Assembly: GCA_014529385.2 (NCBI GenBank)
Contig: CM043964.1
Coordinates: 105,017,587 to 105,077,586 of the forward strand
DNA from: Adiantum capillus-veneris
Taxonomy: Eukaryota; Streptophyta; Polypodiopsida; Polypodiales; Pteridaceae
Direction: 5' to 3'
Length of the DNA stretch: 60,000 nucleotides
Each line of letters opens with the position of its first letter. The first letter of the stretch is position 1. Shown here in pieces: positions 46,290 through 58,919 of this stretch. The translations under genes and the position numbers were made by a program. The notes below the pieces were generated by a model. It was not told where the DNA came from. It did no database searches and worked only from the letters and a program-made list of their open reading frames with translations.

Positions 46290-47521
46290 ATAACTCCACA
46301 AAGTGAGATAAATCTTTATACATTCCTTTCCACCAATACCTCTCTTTCAATTTATTAAAGGTGGCCCATACACCTCTATGTCCACCATAAAGGCTCTCAT
46401 GAAACCTTTTAAGAAGCTCATGTTGAGTGTCCTTATTATTCACGAAGCTCAACGGAATTCCATGTCTTTGTTTTGGATGCTTTCATAAGTACCCATCTTT
46501 CAAAAATAATCAATAAGCCTTTCTTCTCATTCTTTTGAACTCTTGATTATTCCACCCTTCTTGCATTGTCAAAGTGATGAGATAGGGTCTAATGAGAAAC
46601 TAGTCACCTTGATGTAGGTCCTTTGTAAATGACTCAAGTGCATTTGAGAGGCAAACATGATCACCCTTTGCATGAGAGCTACAATAAAACCTTGTGCCTA
46701 CATCATCACCCTCGACCATCATTTATTCTTCATTTTCATATCTTGCTCTAGAAAGCATATCTACAACTAGATTATCTTTCCATGCAGTATGCTTAAATTA
46801 AGGATTCAAGGAATTTATGTAGGCAATTCAACATAGCGATTTTGGGAGTTGAGCAGCTTGTGATCATTCCAAGAAGGGCTAGACACTCAATATCCACTAT
46901 TACATTTACTCCTATCAAATACCATTTGTAACACTTTAGTGTTTTGACTACTCCCCATAACTCTTTGTTCACCTGTGGATAGTTGCTTTGATGTGAGCAC
47001 TTAGGATCTTTGCTCCAAATCTCAACAATATCGCTTTACATGGTCATCATCTTGTCCAATAGCCCATCCAAGTCTTGTGGGGATAGTATTCACTGTCATA
47101 ATTACATTTATTTCGCATTTATTGTCTACTTTCCTCGAAATTTGAGACATAAGAAACAACTTCTTTTATTTTCTCATGGCATAAAAATGCATTTCTTCCC
47201 ATTAATTTTTTTTAAAATTTATTTATCAAGAGGTGGTACAAATGTTTTTCTACATGTGCATAATGTGGAATCGAGATAACATAAGACACGCATGCACCCA
47301 AGAACCTTCCAACGTCAGTCACATTAGTACATGTCTCTTTCATTCTTTAAATCAGATCAATCTTTACCAGATAAGAAATCCTACCATATGGCCTACACAT
47401 ATGTCCCACAATAAGAACTTCATTCACACCAACACTGCGTTTTGCCCAAACAAGGTAAGGTTCACTTCTTCCAACCCTGATAAGATCTTATCAGAATCAT
47501 TGATATGATTTTCAGCATACT

Positions 47522-47557
<36 letters not shown>

Positions 47558-47900
47558 AGTCTAGAGCCACATATGTATCATTTACAACAACAACACATCC
47601 TTTGATTGGCACATTGTTATGAAATGGCATTGTAGTTTTATTTATAAAGTCATGTAGGACTTTGTTCATACCACTCATCATATGTGTAGCTAAATTATTT
47701 GATCCCTAAGGTAACGTGCACATCCTTACCAATCCTAAAAATGTTTCCTCATGGTAGTTAGGTCTCTGCTTTGCATTTCTAGTTGGAATCGATCATACCC
47801 TGAGTACAAATCCCCCATAGAGTATATTGCTCTTTCTACAAGTGCATCTGTAGCTCATCTACAAGCATCCTTGTACCCACATTTCTACTTGTAACTTTGT
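46290..47900 (-). pseudogene. Decayed Ty3/gypsy pol (RT to integrase start)
   Basis: Minus-strand reading order: ATHMMSGMNKVLHDFINKTT and MPFHNNVPIKGC (47,690-47,600), where the catalytic LDD reads HNN; ENHINDSDKILSGLEEVNLT (47,510-47,450); VGRFLGACVSYVISIPHYAH (about 47,320-47,260), the RT thumb; then NKELWGVVKTLKCYKWYLIG and LALLGMITSCSTPKIAML (about 46,970-46,820), RNase H of the type ending in DMLSRARYE; finally ELLKRFHESLYGGHRGVWAT and KLKERYWWKGMYKDLSHFVE (46,430-46,300), the integrase zinc region. Frameshifts are abundant. Family R sequence begins at about 46,285. Confidence 0.85.
47524..47556. repeat. 33-bp poly-C tract inside the RT relic
   Basis: An uninterrupted C run on the plus strand (poly-G in the coding sense) lies between the VNDTYVALDS and KYAENHIND parts of the RT frame. 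It may have grown from a short Gly-coding run or be a sequencing/assembly artefact. Confidence 0.9.
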
Positions 47901-47960
47901 TTCACAGATTGCATATCCTAAATAAAGAATAAAGAGCCATTTGTCTTTGGAATTGTGAAC

Positions 47961-48787
47961 CACCTGTTTGAATATGGAGCACATGAAGGAGCTCAATGAT
48001 GTTAACTGAGGTGACATTAGTTAAGAGGTACTACTAGTAATTGAAGCCTTATGAATGCACCTCAAAGTTAAATACAACGAAGCAGTGAAGATTGGAGCTA
48101 CACATTTTTAAAATTTTTCAAAAATGGCTATGTATTCTAATCCTCCAATTTATTTAGCCACTGTGATCATTATAACGTATTATGAGCTCAATGAGAGCTT
48201 CAAGCTGTAAAGAATAGGTAAGTTAGTGTGCATAAGTTGTAGATACAGTAAGTTGTGGATCCTCAAAGGTATTGGTGCCCAAACATTGCACATCTTAAAC
48301 CTTATGGCTAAGGTATAAAAGACAACTTTTGTAAGGGTTTGATAAGTTTTGGAGACTGAAAATTAGTGTACACCTGTTTGAATATGGAGAACATGAAGCA
48401 ACTTAATGATGTTAACTCAGGTGATGTTAGTTAATAAGAGCTGCTAAAAAATGAAGCCTTATGAATGCACCTAAAAGATAAATAGGAAGAAGCAGTGAAG
48501 ATTGGAGCTACACATTTTTTACATTTTTCCAAAATGGCTATGTATTCTAATCTCCAAATTTATATATCCATTGTGATAATTGTAACGTGTTATGAGCTCA
48601 ATGAGAGCTCCAAGATGTAAAGAATAGGTCAGCTAGTGTGCCTAAGTTGCAGATACAGTAAGTTGTAGAGCCTCAAAGGTATTGGGTGCCCAAACAGTGC
48701 ACATCTTAAACCTTATGGCTAAGGTATAAAAGACAACTTTTGTAAGGGTTTGATAAGTTTTGGATACTGAAAATTAGTGTACACTGC
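47961..48787 (+). repeat. Two-copy tandem duplication, period about 410 bp, with TATA in each copy
   Basis: Copies start CACCTGTTTGAATATGGAG at 47,961 and 48,371 and each ends with GGTATAAAAGACAACTTTTG (TATAAAAG at 48,314 and 48,725) and a GAAAATTAGTGTACAC tail. The two are about 90 per cent alike by eye. The position upstream of an untranslated, palindrome-rich stretch suggests a duplicated LTR promoter (U3), but LTR ends were not found. Confidence 0.9.
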
Positions 48788-51583
48788 AAAAGCTTACTGT
48801 GAGTCTCTGTTTCTTCAACTCTTTATATCTCTCTCATAGTGTGCTACATTGCTATTCTGAGCATACCAACACATTCGCTGGTGAAAGATCTTTCATTTTA
48901 CACAACTTTCTCACGATGAAAGTGTGTTTTTAGTTGTGTCCATCTTGAGGGTAGAGATACTTGGTAAGGACCTTGAGAGAATAAGTTTTGTAGGACGACT
49001 AGGCAAAGGATCCTTGAGACTAGCTAGTGGTCGGTAGAGGTATCACCTTAGTAGGAAGTAGAGATTTGAGACTAAATGTTGCATTTTCCACTTTCTACAC
49101 TCTTTTTTCATGTTCAATAGGAGTAGGGTAAGTAGAAAACCATCAGGATTGCATCTGATCTGAGGTGCATTGAACAAAACCAAAAAACATTCAAATCTAT
49201 CTTAGGAACGCCTGAGATAGATAGAGGGTTTCTTGGACTAAAACTACAAAATCTAACTTTCAAGTAGAAAGACCAGCATATTTAAACCATCACCATTGAT
49301 TTTGAAAACATTTGGATCATTGAAAGGACTGGTCTAGCCCAAATCCGAGAAAATTGCCAGCTTCATAGAAAAATAACAAAAGAGAAGTCAACTTTGGCTA
49401 AAAATTGAAACCAGGGTATGGGTAAATCCTAAAACTTGTGGGAAAATCGATCTATAAAGCAAAAATTGCAAAGGTCAAATTTTGGTAGAGTTTTATCTTA
49501 GTCGTGCCTAAGATAGGTTTTGATTCAGATGGTGAATTTTGCCAAATTTTCAACTCATAGGGCTTGATTGGAACATTATACAACTCCTCAACAAGTTTGA
49601 AAAAGTTTGGAGTTGTGCAAGGGCCAAAAAAAACAAGAAAGCTGGAAACCTTTACAACTAGGCCAAAAAGGGTGATAAAACATTGGCAAATAGTCCAAAC
49701 TTTATGAAACTCGTAAAAAATCTTGAAATCACATGTAACCTAGACAAGTCACCTTAGGCAAAAATATGTTGAAATAGGAAAAAATTTCCTAGGTTCTCCA
49801 AAGATAAAATTTTCACCAAAAGAGGAATTTTGAAAATTTGACACCAAGGATATCTTTGTCGGGCTGTGAGGACCCCATCCAAGTGATAAAAGATAAAGTT
49901 AATATGACAATGAAGTGAAACCATCTTAGGCGCACCTCAGATAGCCTGTGCAACCATTCAAAGTGAGGGCACGTTGTCTGTATCCAGTGGTTGGAGAAAG
50001 AAATTGTTAAAAAAATTGTAACTTCAAATTAACAACTTTGGAATCACATACGGTTTGAAGTGCTAGTGTGCAGGAAATCTCATCTTGGCAAAAAAGAGCA
50101 AGGAATGGCTCAAAAGAGCCTGTGGAAAATTCCCCTGCAAAGGAATGTGATGATGCAAGATCTAAATCTGAGGAGGAAGACACAGGTTCCACATCATCAA
50201 CCTTGATGTTGTTGCTGTCAGTATACCCACAAGTAGAATGAGAATGTTCTCATTGACCCAAAGGACAATTAGCTATGCCAATTTGATAAGGATGGTGACA
50301 TTTTTTTATGAGACTAAGAAAACACCTAAAGATTTTATGGATGCTTGCCAACTTGTTGGAGGAAGTCGCATATGTATATGCCATGTATGTACTCAAGCGT
50401 GCTCAATCAAGGTTACCGTTATGTACATATCCCCTAGAGGGATTGTACCCTTGTTTGTGACATCATGGTCTTTTAAAATTCCTTTAACATGATTTGAATA
50501 TGCTTTCAAGTATCAATAAAAGAAGTAGAAGTGTCAAGAATGCTCTCTCATGCGCAAAAATGTGATATGTGTAGTCGCTTGTGCACCTCGGCTATATCCC
50601 TGCAGATTTTATCTAGATCACTAGCATCATGTATAGAAAGTGATGTGGTGTGTGTGTGCAGTCTCGCACCCGTTTATCCCTTTTCTTCTCTTCTTCCCCA
50701 GCTTTTCAAGGTAAATTACACCTTTCTCTTATCAATTGATTTTTAGGGATCATCTTGGGTGCTCTATGATTGAGATTTTTCCCATGGTCATGGTGTTTTG
50801 GTGAACCTTCCTTGTTGGAGAGTCCATCCGGCCATCATTGAGTACTACCATAAATGCAATGATGTCCAATGCATGGCAGGCACCCGCTAGAGCTGGAGAT
50901 TGTATTGCTAACTATGAAGGATAAGTAGAGAGAAACAATGTAGCAGATGCCTATATATGAGTCCCACACCTTGTGGGATTCTCAGGTTGAGCCATGCTGC
51001 AATGTGCAATAGCAATGCTCGTGAGGCCCAATTTGTGCGACATTGCAAAGGGAGACAATACCTGAGCACCTTTCACTTATACATGGAATGAAATGTAAAA
51101 TTAATAGTAAACATAGAACAACATGGCTAGATGCCATTTAGATATTTTCTCGGGTTTTAGTTCGCTCGAGAAATCTTGCTCGACCTATGGTAAGAATCTA
51201 ATCTCTTTAGCAAGCAAGAAATTTCTTATTCTAGCCCCATTCAAATATTTGTGTTGCAATTTGGATAAAGAACACAAATAAGATAAATATTGATCATGCA
51301 AGCTACAACCATTGCATATTGCAGCTTAATGCATAGTAATTAAAATCAAGGATCAAATGGCAATGGACAAAACTCACATTGGATTGCAGATTAGGCTATT
51401 AAGAGCTCGAGTGTTTATCTCTTTAAAAGATTGCAGCCAATTTTGACAGTGTCAAGCTAGAGTTAACCAACTCTTGTGAGTCTAGAGAGCAGTCAAATGC
51501 AAACATTTCTTTGGCACAGGGAGTCTTGTCAACCCCAGCAAGATAAATTTTGTTGAGCAACACTAGAATCTACTAGGAGACAA
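48788..51583 (+). other. Leader-like, mostly non-coding region with repeated palindromes
   Basis: Palindromes of the TATCTTAGG type occur at 49,197-49,220, 49,494-49,515 and 49,922-49,944, plus a half-site (TCTGAGGTGC) at about 49,158. Short ORFs at 50,238-50,492 (MRMFSLTQRTISYANLIRMV) and 50,531-50,746 show no family resemblance. No gene can be supported. Confidence 0.5.
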
Positions 51584-51610
51584 TGTTAGAGACCAAGCTA
51601 GCACGGACAC
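51584..51610 (+). other. LTR-terminus-like sequence
   Basis: TGTTAG..CCAAG.TAGCACGGACAC matches the first 26 bases of the 885-bp LTR at 33,802 with a single-base indel and a few substitutions. A purine-rich AGGAGACAA precedes it. It could be the start of a related LTR; similarity stops after 27 bases. Confidence 0.4.
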
Positions 51611-53993
51611 AAGTTGAGCCAAGAGTTCAAGTGCACAAGAACTAGAGCTAGTTGGTAGCAACATGAAGCAAAGTACAACATAAAAAACTCATCAGGTCTA
51701 TGGCTACAATGGAGAAAACATCTTATATGTCGATTTAGAAGGCTATAGATATTTTATGTGCAATCAAAGGAGCATATGAGCCAAGATTCTATTTATCAAA
51801 GTGAAACCAGATCTAGAAAAGTCTCAGATGTTTACAAATTTTAGTGGAGCCATGTATTGCAAGCTCAAAGATGAATTGTAGATCGAAGTTCAAAAAATTG
51901 ACCCAAGTAATTATCAAAAAATATACACAAGTCAACAGACCATACAGTTGGTGCATATGCATTAGGGTCATTGAACATGGATTACAATGGTCAAATTCAT
52001 AGTCAAGAGCTAGAATCTAGAAGATCCAACAAATCAACCAATAGAAGCCAATCTAAGTGGAGGAAAATTCCCAAAGATAATACAAAGGTCAAGATGGAGA
52101 ATTGCATAGCTTGATGCTCAGTGTCCTCATAGAGAATGTTAACAACTTGGCAAGTACAAAAGTAGAATCTCCTCAACAAGAGCTTGAGATGAAAGAACCA
52201 ATTGAAATACCACCATCATGGTGTATTTCTCAGATTGTGGAAGAAAAGGTGAACAATTTTTTGAATATTCTCCAAGAAATCTAGCTGATAGGGACACGAC
52301 ATTTGCAAATGAGCACACATAAACAACAAACTTGAGATGCGGATCCCAATGTAAGTGCATCTAACTCATTGATTTTGGTGCAATCAATTTATTTTGCATT
52401 ACCATTAGAAGCACCACAAGTTCAAAAGTTTCATGAAGATGTACAAGCGCTTGAAAGCTTAAAATTGATCCTTTGAACTACAAATTCCTCCATGAATTTG
52501 GTGAGAGTGTCCAGTTATCACCTGGGATCAAAAAGAATGTTAGGTTTGCAAGTGAACATGCATCCATTGCCACTAGTGTGCAATCATTCATGAGTTTAAG
52601 GGACACATCAGAGCAAATGCCATTAGATTTGTATTGCAAACATAATTCATATGCACACTATGTAGACGGAGATAGGAAATTGTACAAAAAGGATTGACAA
52701 GTGTTTGAATGGCCCACATATCAACTTATAGAATTATTCCTAGTGGTAGATCAAGATTGATGGTTCATTTAGAGGAAAGAATCTATTATAGCCCATCCTC
52801 TCTCTCTAAATCTAAATGAAATTACCCTAGTAAACCCAAAAAATATGTTCAGAGGCCAATTCTCCCCCATTGGAAATAAAACTTCGATGTTGTGACCAAA
52901 CAAGCATATAATTTGACCAAAATTGTCATAGATATAGATGAGAGTCTACAATCTATGATACATTGTGTTTTGAAACCACATAATTTCATACCACAAGAGA
53001 CCTAAGTGATAGAGAATATCATGGTGAAGATAATATTGCTATCTACAGCTTGACTTGGGGAAATATTTGTGATGTTTCACGAAGGTACATAGGAGATTAT
53101 GTAGTAGGTTTCCAAATGCCAAACATTGACAGTGCTACACACAATATGTTTTCACAGTCCCAAAAGGTGAGATCAAACTAGAGCCAAACATTTCTCAATC
53201 CTCATCATAGAGAAGGGTTTAGTGATCACCCTAGGAAGGGGGGACGTACAAATCCATCAAGCTCAGCTCAAGTACCATAAAATTCAACACGAGTAAGAAG
53301 CCCTAGAGTCTCTAGCCAACAGACCCCTTCAAAGGAAAAACCATTGAAAGACCACACGATTTTTGGAAGTTTCCATTTGACCCAGACTCCATCAGAGTCT
53401 GCCGATAAATGATTCTATGAATATCATCAAGGACAAAAGTTTTACCAGATCTTCATAAGTCAAAGTCAAAAATTGATGAGTCCCATAGTATTCAGGCAAT
53501 TGCATGTGTCCAAGCTCACATATGCAAATTGAGATGCCGATAGCAATGAATACCATAAGGTTCATGGCCTTGTACAAACCCCTAAGGATGGTAAGTCCAA
53601 AGTCAAAGATTATCTCAGGATGTTGCAAAGCCTATAACTGCAAGAGCATGTGAAGTATAGGTCAAAATCAATGGAAGCTAAAGTTCAAAAGTCTACACAA
53701 AGGTCACCACCAAAATATCCTTTGAAGAGATAGATTTTTCCTAAAAGTACAGTGGATCTTTTAAGATCAAAAGCTACTGAAATGCAGGCAGACAATGCAC
53801 TATAGTTGCAAGAAAAAGGTACGGTATCACAGCTGAATGAGTAGACATTGACACAAGTAGGTGATCAAAGCAAAGAAGATGCAAAAAGAGTTCAATCCAT
53901 GGACATTGCCATCGCAAAACCAGTCAATTCAAAAAGGAATCGCAAGAAGATCAAGTGAAACATTACTGTAACATTTAATGGCCTAATAACTTA
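51611..53993 (+). pseudogene. Very decayed gag-like coding region
   Basis: Short plus-strand open pieces alternate with stops: MHSLMLSVLIENVNNLASTK (52,102), SADK-stop-FYEYHQGQKFYQIF (53,400) and VQTPKDGKSKVKDYLRMLQS (53,575). The EYHQGQ...Y piece recalls the KYCEYH-type tail of plant Ty3/gypsy gag, and composition (Gln/Ser/Lys-rich, no Cys clusters) would suit gag. No domain is firmly recognised. The 3' edge is cut by the chromovirus LTR at 53,994. Confidence 0.3.
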
Positions 53994-55565
53994 TGTGTAG
54001 CGGAAATTAGCATGAACATAGTGGGCATTTCATTAGAATAGATTCCTAACGAGAATTACAAGAGTGCTTGGGTGGAGAGAGCAACAAAAAGCATAACACC
54101 TAGTTAGATAGCATCGACAATACTTTCAAAAGAGAGAGAAATTAAGCTATTGACAACAGTTGAGGACCGGATTTGCATGGAGCCGGTCCCCCCTCCAAAA
54201 GGCTTTGTATTATGGTTTCTCCCATCAAGAGAGACATTGTACAATACAATTCTTTGTGTTCCTTCAAGACTAGCTAGTGCAATGAAGATGGAAGCTTCAT
54301 GCACCAAGCAAAACACTTAATCAAACACAACTTGAGTTATCCCCGTTCTCAGACCCAAGACCTCACACACCTTCGAAGATGGTGAGAGCTAGCAAGGTAT
54401 GAGAGTAGATTGAGAGGAAGAAGGAGTATCTTACGAGAAAGATGTACATCTCCTCACATAATCACTCATATTAGCATAGCTTTAGCTTAGTAATTAGCTT
54501 GGTAGAGAAGATGAGCATGCATTGAAGCTTGGCTCTTGGTTGGATTTGCATCCACATGCCAAGAGAGTGTTGATGTAGGCTTCTATCTCACAAGCTTGGA
54601 GTAGGTGATGAGCTCTCCATTAAAGCTTGGGACGAGATAGAGTATTCTTTCTTCACACATGGTCAAGTGTGAGTATGTGTGTGTCAATGCCTAGCAAAAA
54701 TCAGCCCCCTCTCTGTCTTGGGCGAGCCCTAGCTGCTAATTTGGTCTGGCTTTTGCCTCATTGGACCTCCCCAAGTCAAGCCAATAGGTATTAAGCAGCA
54801 TAAGTGATAGCCTTCTGACATGTGTCCCCCTTTCCCCTTTTGTGAGAGCTTTAGGTAATTAAATAATTAAACTAAACTCTCATTGGACCCCTTTGCCTCC
54901 TGGCCAATAGGAATCAGGCAAGCCATGGGGCTTCTGAATGCTCATTGTACCCTTTGGGAGACTGCCCAATAGCCTTTTAGGAGACTTAATTCTCATTGGT
55001 TTCTTTTATTAAATGTTTTTAAATTAATCAAACTACATTTACTCTAGCTTAATTCTCATTGGTCCACTTCAAAGGTCTTCCAATAGGAATTGGACACACC
55101 TTGTGGGCATCTGACCTAGGGAGCTGACATGTGTCCCTCATTCCCTTTGTGTAAAGGGAGCCTGTGTGTGTGTGTGTGTGTGTGTGGCTTTCTCTCTCAT
55201 CCCCTACCTTTAGGGCTCACCCCCTCCCATGTAGGGATGTGCAAAGACTTTTAGGGCACACACAAAGCATCCAATATTCCCTAGGGTTGACCTTTGGACA
55301 CAACCTTTGAATTTTGGAACCTTAGCATTTTGGAAGTCTTAATGGGCTGAACCTAAGGGTCATTTTAGCCCATTGTTGCACATTGCTCTTTTGTAGATGG
55401 CCCCCCCTTTGGATCCCTATTTTCTCTCCTTTGGATCCCTACTGTGGCCGGTCTGCTAGCTTAACCAATATTCTAGCTTTTTCTCCCCTGGTACCTCCCC
55501 ACATTAAATGATCAGTTTAATATGAGAAAATCATTTAGGAGAATTAGATATTGATTATTATGACA
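53994..55565 (-). mobile_element. 3' LTR of the chromovirus, about 1.57 kb
   Basis: On the minus strand a polypurine tract CAAGAGAGAGG plus TAA precedes TGTCATAATAATCAATATC (55,565), and a TTTCCGCTACACA end is seen at 53,994, giving TG...CA ends. U3 contains several ATTGG/CCAAT pairs (54,757-55,092). A (TG)n lies at 55,154-55,184. The edges rest on PPT position and terminal dinucleotides only, because the 5' LTR lies outside the window. Confidence 0.6.
54757..55092. repeat. Degenerate CTCATTGG...CCAATAGG repeats in the LTR
   Basis: Five TCATTG(G/T) words, three of them followed 20-30 bases later by CCAATAGG (54,757, 54,888, 55,048), occur in about 340 bp. The phrase GACATGTGTCCC also repeats (54,818 and 55,125). 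CCAAT boxes bound by NF-Y are plausible promoter elements. Confidence 0.6.
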
Positions 55566-55921
55566 TTACCTCTCTCTTGAAATCATAGCAGTCCTCGACT
55601 GTGGTGTAGAGAAGGTAAAGCATGTTCATGAGTCCTTTTCTTAGTGGGTAGAGGATCCCTATGTTACCCTACGACATCATTCCACAATGGATGACTAGTC
55701 CATTTGGCGCTTGAGAGCGTGAGGCTGCCGCAAGCATGTCTGCACATTAGTCCTATCAGTCTTCCATAGTAGAGTGACAAGCTCTACTTGGTGTTTGGGA
55801 GACGTCGTCTCCGCAAACTTGATCTAAGCATGCATACTACTTCATTTTTGTGCACAAATAAATAAAAAGAGAGTCTTATAAGACAAAAATTTTGTTCATT
55901 TTTAACATTTTGTACATTTGC
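55566..55921 (-). other. 3' untranslated part of the chromovirus
   Basis: The segment lies between the integrase stop (55,922) and the polypurine tract. No gene is seen in it. Confidence 0.6.
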
Positions 55922-57204
55922 TTACTCTTGGGAAGCATTGTAAGCATGGACAAGTTTTAGGTTATCCTTTAATTGTATGCCTTGCATCCATCTAGCATCT
56001 TCAAAAGGATAATTCTTAAACTTAATAAGATATCGTCGGATAGTCTTACCGCCTCTTAATACCTTGTCTTCATGTCGGAGAATGGACTCAGGCTGCAGCA
56101 CCTCCTCTTGGTCCTCGATCTCCGGTGGGTCTTCCATAGTTGGTTCTTGAGGTGGCTCTCCTTTGTAAGGCTTTAATAGGCTCACATGAAAATCATTGTG
56201 TATGAGCCAATGATTGGGCAACTTGAGTTGATAGGCCATCTCATTGATTGGCCTAAGAATCTGAAAGGGACCATAGTACCTTTTTGCTAGTTTAGCATAG
56301 TACTTTTGGTGACCCGTAAGATTATTGTCCGTCGTGTGCCTTAATCGAGCCTTGGGAAACTTTAACAAGACCCAATCGTTTGCTTTAAAGGCTTGGGCTC
56401 TTCTATGCTTGTCAGCAGCAGCCTTTTGCCTTTGCTGTGAGATAGAGATAGCATCCTTAATCTTTTGGAAAGATTCTTGTAGGTCTCGACTATACTCATC
56501 TGCAGCGAAGATCTTCCCATGTACTTTAAGTAGCAAGGGACTTTTTGATCTTCCCTTAATAACCTCGAAAGGTGCTTTTTCTGTGGAAGTATGTACAGTG
56601 TTATTGTAAGCATACTCTACTAAGGGTAAGTACTTCTCCCATTGGGATCTTTGATCTACTTCCGTTACATAGGCTTTTAGTAGATTGAGAATGGTTAGGT
56701 TATCTATTTCACTTTGGCCATCAGTTTGTGGATGATAGGCCGAAGAGAAGTTTAGCCTTGTTCCTAAATTCTCAAAGAGACCCTTTCAGAAATTACTGGT
56801 CATTCTAGGATCTCTATCCGACACTATGGACATTGGCAAGCCATGGTACTTGAAAATTTGTGAAATGAAGAGGGTTGCCATTTGATGGGCTTTGATAGTC
56901 TTTTTGACAGGTATAAAATGAGCTTGTTTACCCATATTCCCGTATTCCCATAGATAGACTTAGGCAATCCAAAGATAAAATCCATGGATATGCTCTCCCA
57001 TGGTGAATTAGGGATTGGCAAGGGTTGAAGCAATCCAGGTTGCTTCCCTCTATCAAATTTTGTCTTTTGACATACCACACATTTGGAAACATACTCTTGT
57101 ATGTTCACTTTCATGGTAGGCCAATAGAAATATGTTTCAATTCCCTTTAAGGTAGACTGAATCCCTCTATGCCCCGCATATGGGGGAGCATGAGATTCAT
57201 ACAT
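55922..57204 (-). pseudogene. Chromovirus integrase with chromodomain-like C terminus
   Basis: Zinc module: MYESHAPPYAGHRGIQSTLK ... CVVCQK (57,204-57,040). First catalytic Asp in WESISMDFIFGLPKS. A short deletion plus frameshift at about 56,940 removes the usual TVVDRFS stretch. The core continues KQAHFIPVKK, SDRDPRMTSNF, then a TGA in place of Trp, HPQTDGQSEIDNL. The C-terminal 204 codons (56,536-55,922) are open: LLKFPKARLRHTTDNNLTGH, KRYYGPFQIL, then PESILRHEDKVL and YLIKFKNYPFEDARWMQ. The last segment matches the chromodomain pattern of plant chromoviruses, which is thought to steer insertion to marked chromatin. Confidence 0.9.
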
Positions 57205-57246
57205 TACTTTCTCACGTAGTGAGTTAGTAACGCATAGTCTATTGCC

Positions 57247-58919
57247 TTAGAGAAGATAACCATCTTGTAAAGTAAATGGTTCTTCTTTCTTCCCTAATGC
57301 AAGGGCTGAAATCACATCTCTAAAATCGGGATCAATAGCATACTCATCTATCATTGAAGATAGATCATTGTGAGTTGCTATGGAAACCGCATTCACTCTC
57401 GGTCGTCTTGAGAGTGCATTGGCTACTTGATTATGCTTGCCAGCAATGTGAGCAATATGAAAATGAAATTGCGAAAGGAAATTTGCCCACCTCATTTGTT
57501 TGTCGGAGAGCTTGGTCTGTGTCATGAAGTACTTAAGACTTTGGTGATCCGTTCGCAAAATGAAAGGAGTCCCCAATATATAGTGCTTCCATGAGTCTAA
57601 GGCATGCAGAACTGCAAGGAGTTCTTTTCTGTATATGCCTAGAGCTTGCTCAACAGGGTCGAGCCTTCGACTCTCATAGCCTATGGCGTGCCCTTCTTGG
57701 AGAAAAACAGCCCCAAGGCAATCACCACAAGCATCACATTGGACCTCAAATGGTTTTGAGAGATCCGGTAGTGTAAGCACAGGTTGAGAGATAAGCTTTT
57801 CTTTAAGCTTTTTGAAAGCATTGTTCTCCTTAGCATACCATGTATACCTAACACTTTTCTTTGTTAGGTCATGTAATGGTTCCGCAATTTGTGAGAACTT
57901 TTCTATGAAGCGTCTATAGTATGCACACATACCTATAAAGCTTCTTAGTTCATGAAGATTCCTTGGTTTAGGCCATCGTATCCTATTATCACCTCTAACT
58001 TGGATGGATCCATTTGGATGCCATCTTGAGAGATAATGTGACCTAAATACTGAATCTCTTGCAAGAAAAATTCACTTTTCTTTCGATTAACATAAAGTTT
58101 ATTCTCTCTTAAAACTTGAAATATTACCTGGAGGTGTTGCTTGTGTTCCTCCAATGAATTAGAGTAGATGATAATATCATCAAAGAACACTCCAGTGAAG
58201 GTTCGATGAGGCCTAAACAACTTCTCCATCAAGCGGTTGAATGTCGCTGGTGCATTGGTCAAGCCAAAAGGCATGACAATGTATTCGTAAAGACCAAATG
58301 TAGTACGAAATGCGGTCTTTACAATGTCTTGATCAACTATCATTATTTGATGATAGCCACTTTTTAGGTCAACCCTACTGAAGTAGGTCGATCCTTGTAG
58401 CTTATCAAATAGGTCTTCTACCCGTGGAACGGAAAACCTATTCTTGATAGTGATCCTATTTAGTGCTCTATAGTCGACACACATACGATATGTGCTGTCT
58501 TTCTTTTGCACTAATAGCACAGGTGAGCAAAATGGAGATGAGCTAGGCCTAACCATGCCCTTCTCAACTAACTCATGCACTTGCCGCATAATCTCCTCTT
58601 GTTGAGCTTGAGAAACTTTATAAGGATGTTTATTAGGCGGTGAACTTCCTGGAAGAAGTTCAATTGCATGGTCATCATTACCTCGTTTAGGAGATAGCTC
58701 ACAAGGGATGTCGTCAATAAAAACATCTTGAAACCCCTTGAGAAAATTGGATAACTCTAATTCCTTTTGGTTGATTTTATTTTCTTTTGCTAAAGCATTA
58801 GGTTCATTTTGAGAATCTTTAACAAAACTCATGTACACGGAAATAGAGCTCTTTATTGACTTGTTGAAAGCTGGTGTATGTATGTACAATGGGGATGGTG
58901 TTACCCATTTCCTTAGCAT
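57247..58919 (-). pseudogene. Chromovirus reverse transcriptase and RNase H
   Basis: RT is open from 58,919 to 57,945: GMVRPSSSPFCSPVLLVQKK, YRMCVDYRALNRITIKNRF, FSRVDLKSGYHQIMI, VMPFGLTNAPATFNRLM and catalytic FFDDIIIYS, all intact. A one-base frameshift at about 57,985 separates it from the RNase H part (57,930-57,247): MCAYYRRFIEKFSQIAEPLH, FEVQCDACGDCLGAVFLQEG, YRKELLAVLHALDSWKHYIL, RTDHQSLKYF and HIAGKHNQVANALSRRP. The RNase H DEDD-type residues are mostly visible, with NQVANALS where NxVADALS is usual. Confidence 0.95.

Noticed and set aside
55390-55445. Short duplicated phrase TTTGGATCCCTA
   Set aside because: A small local duplication in the LTR with no further meaning visible.
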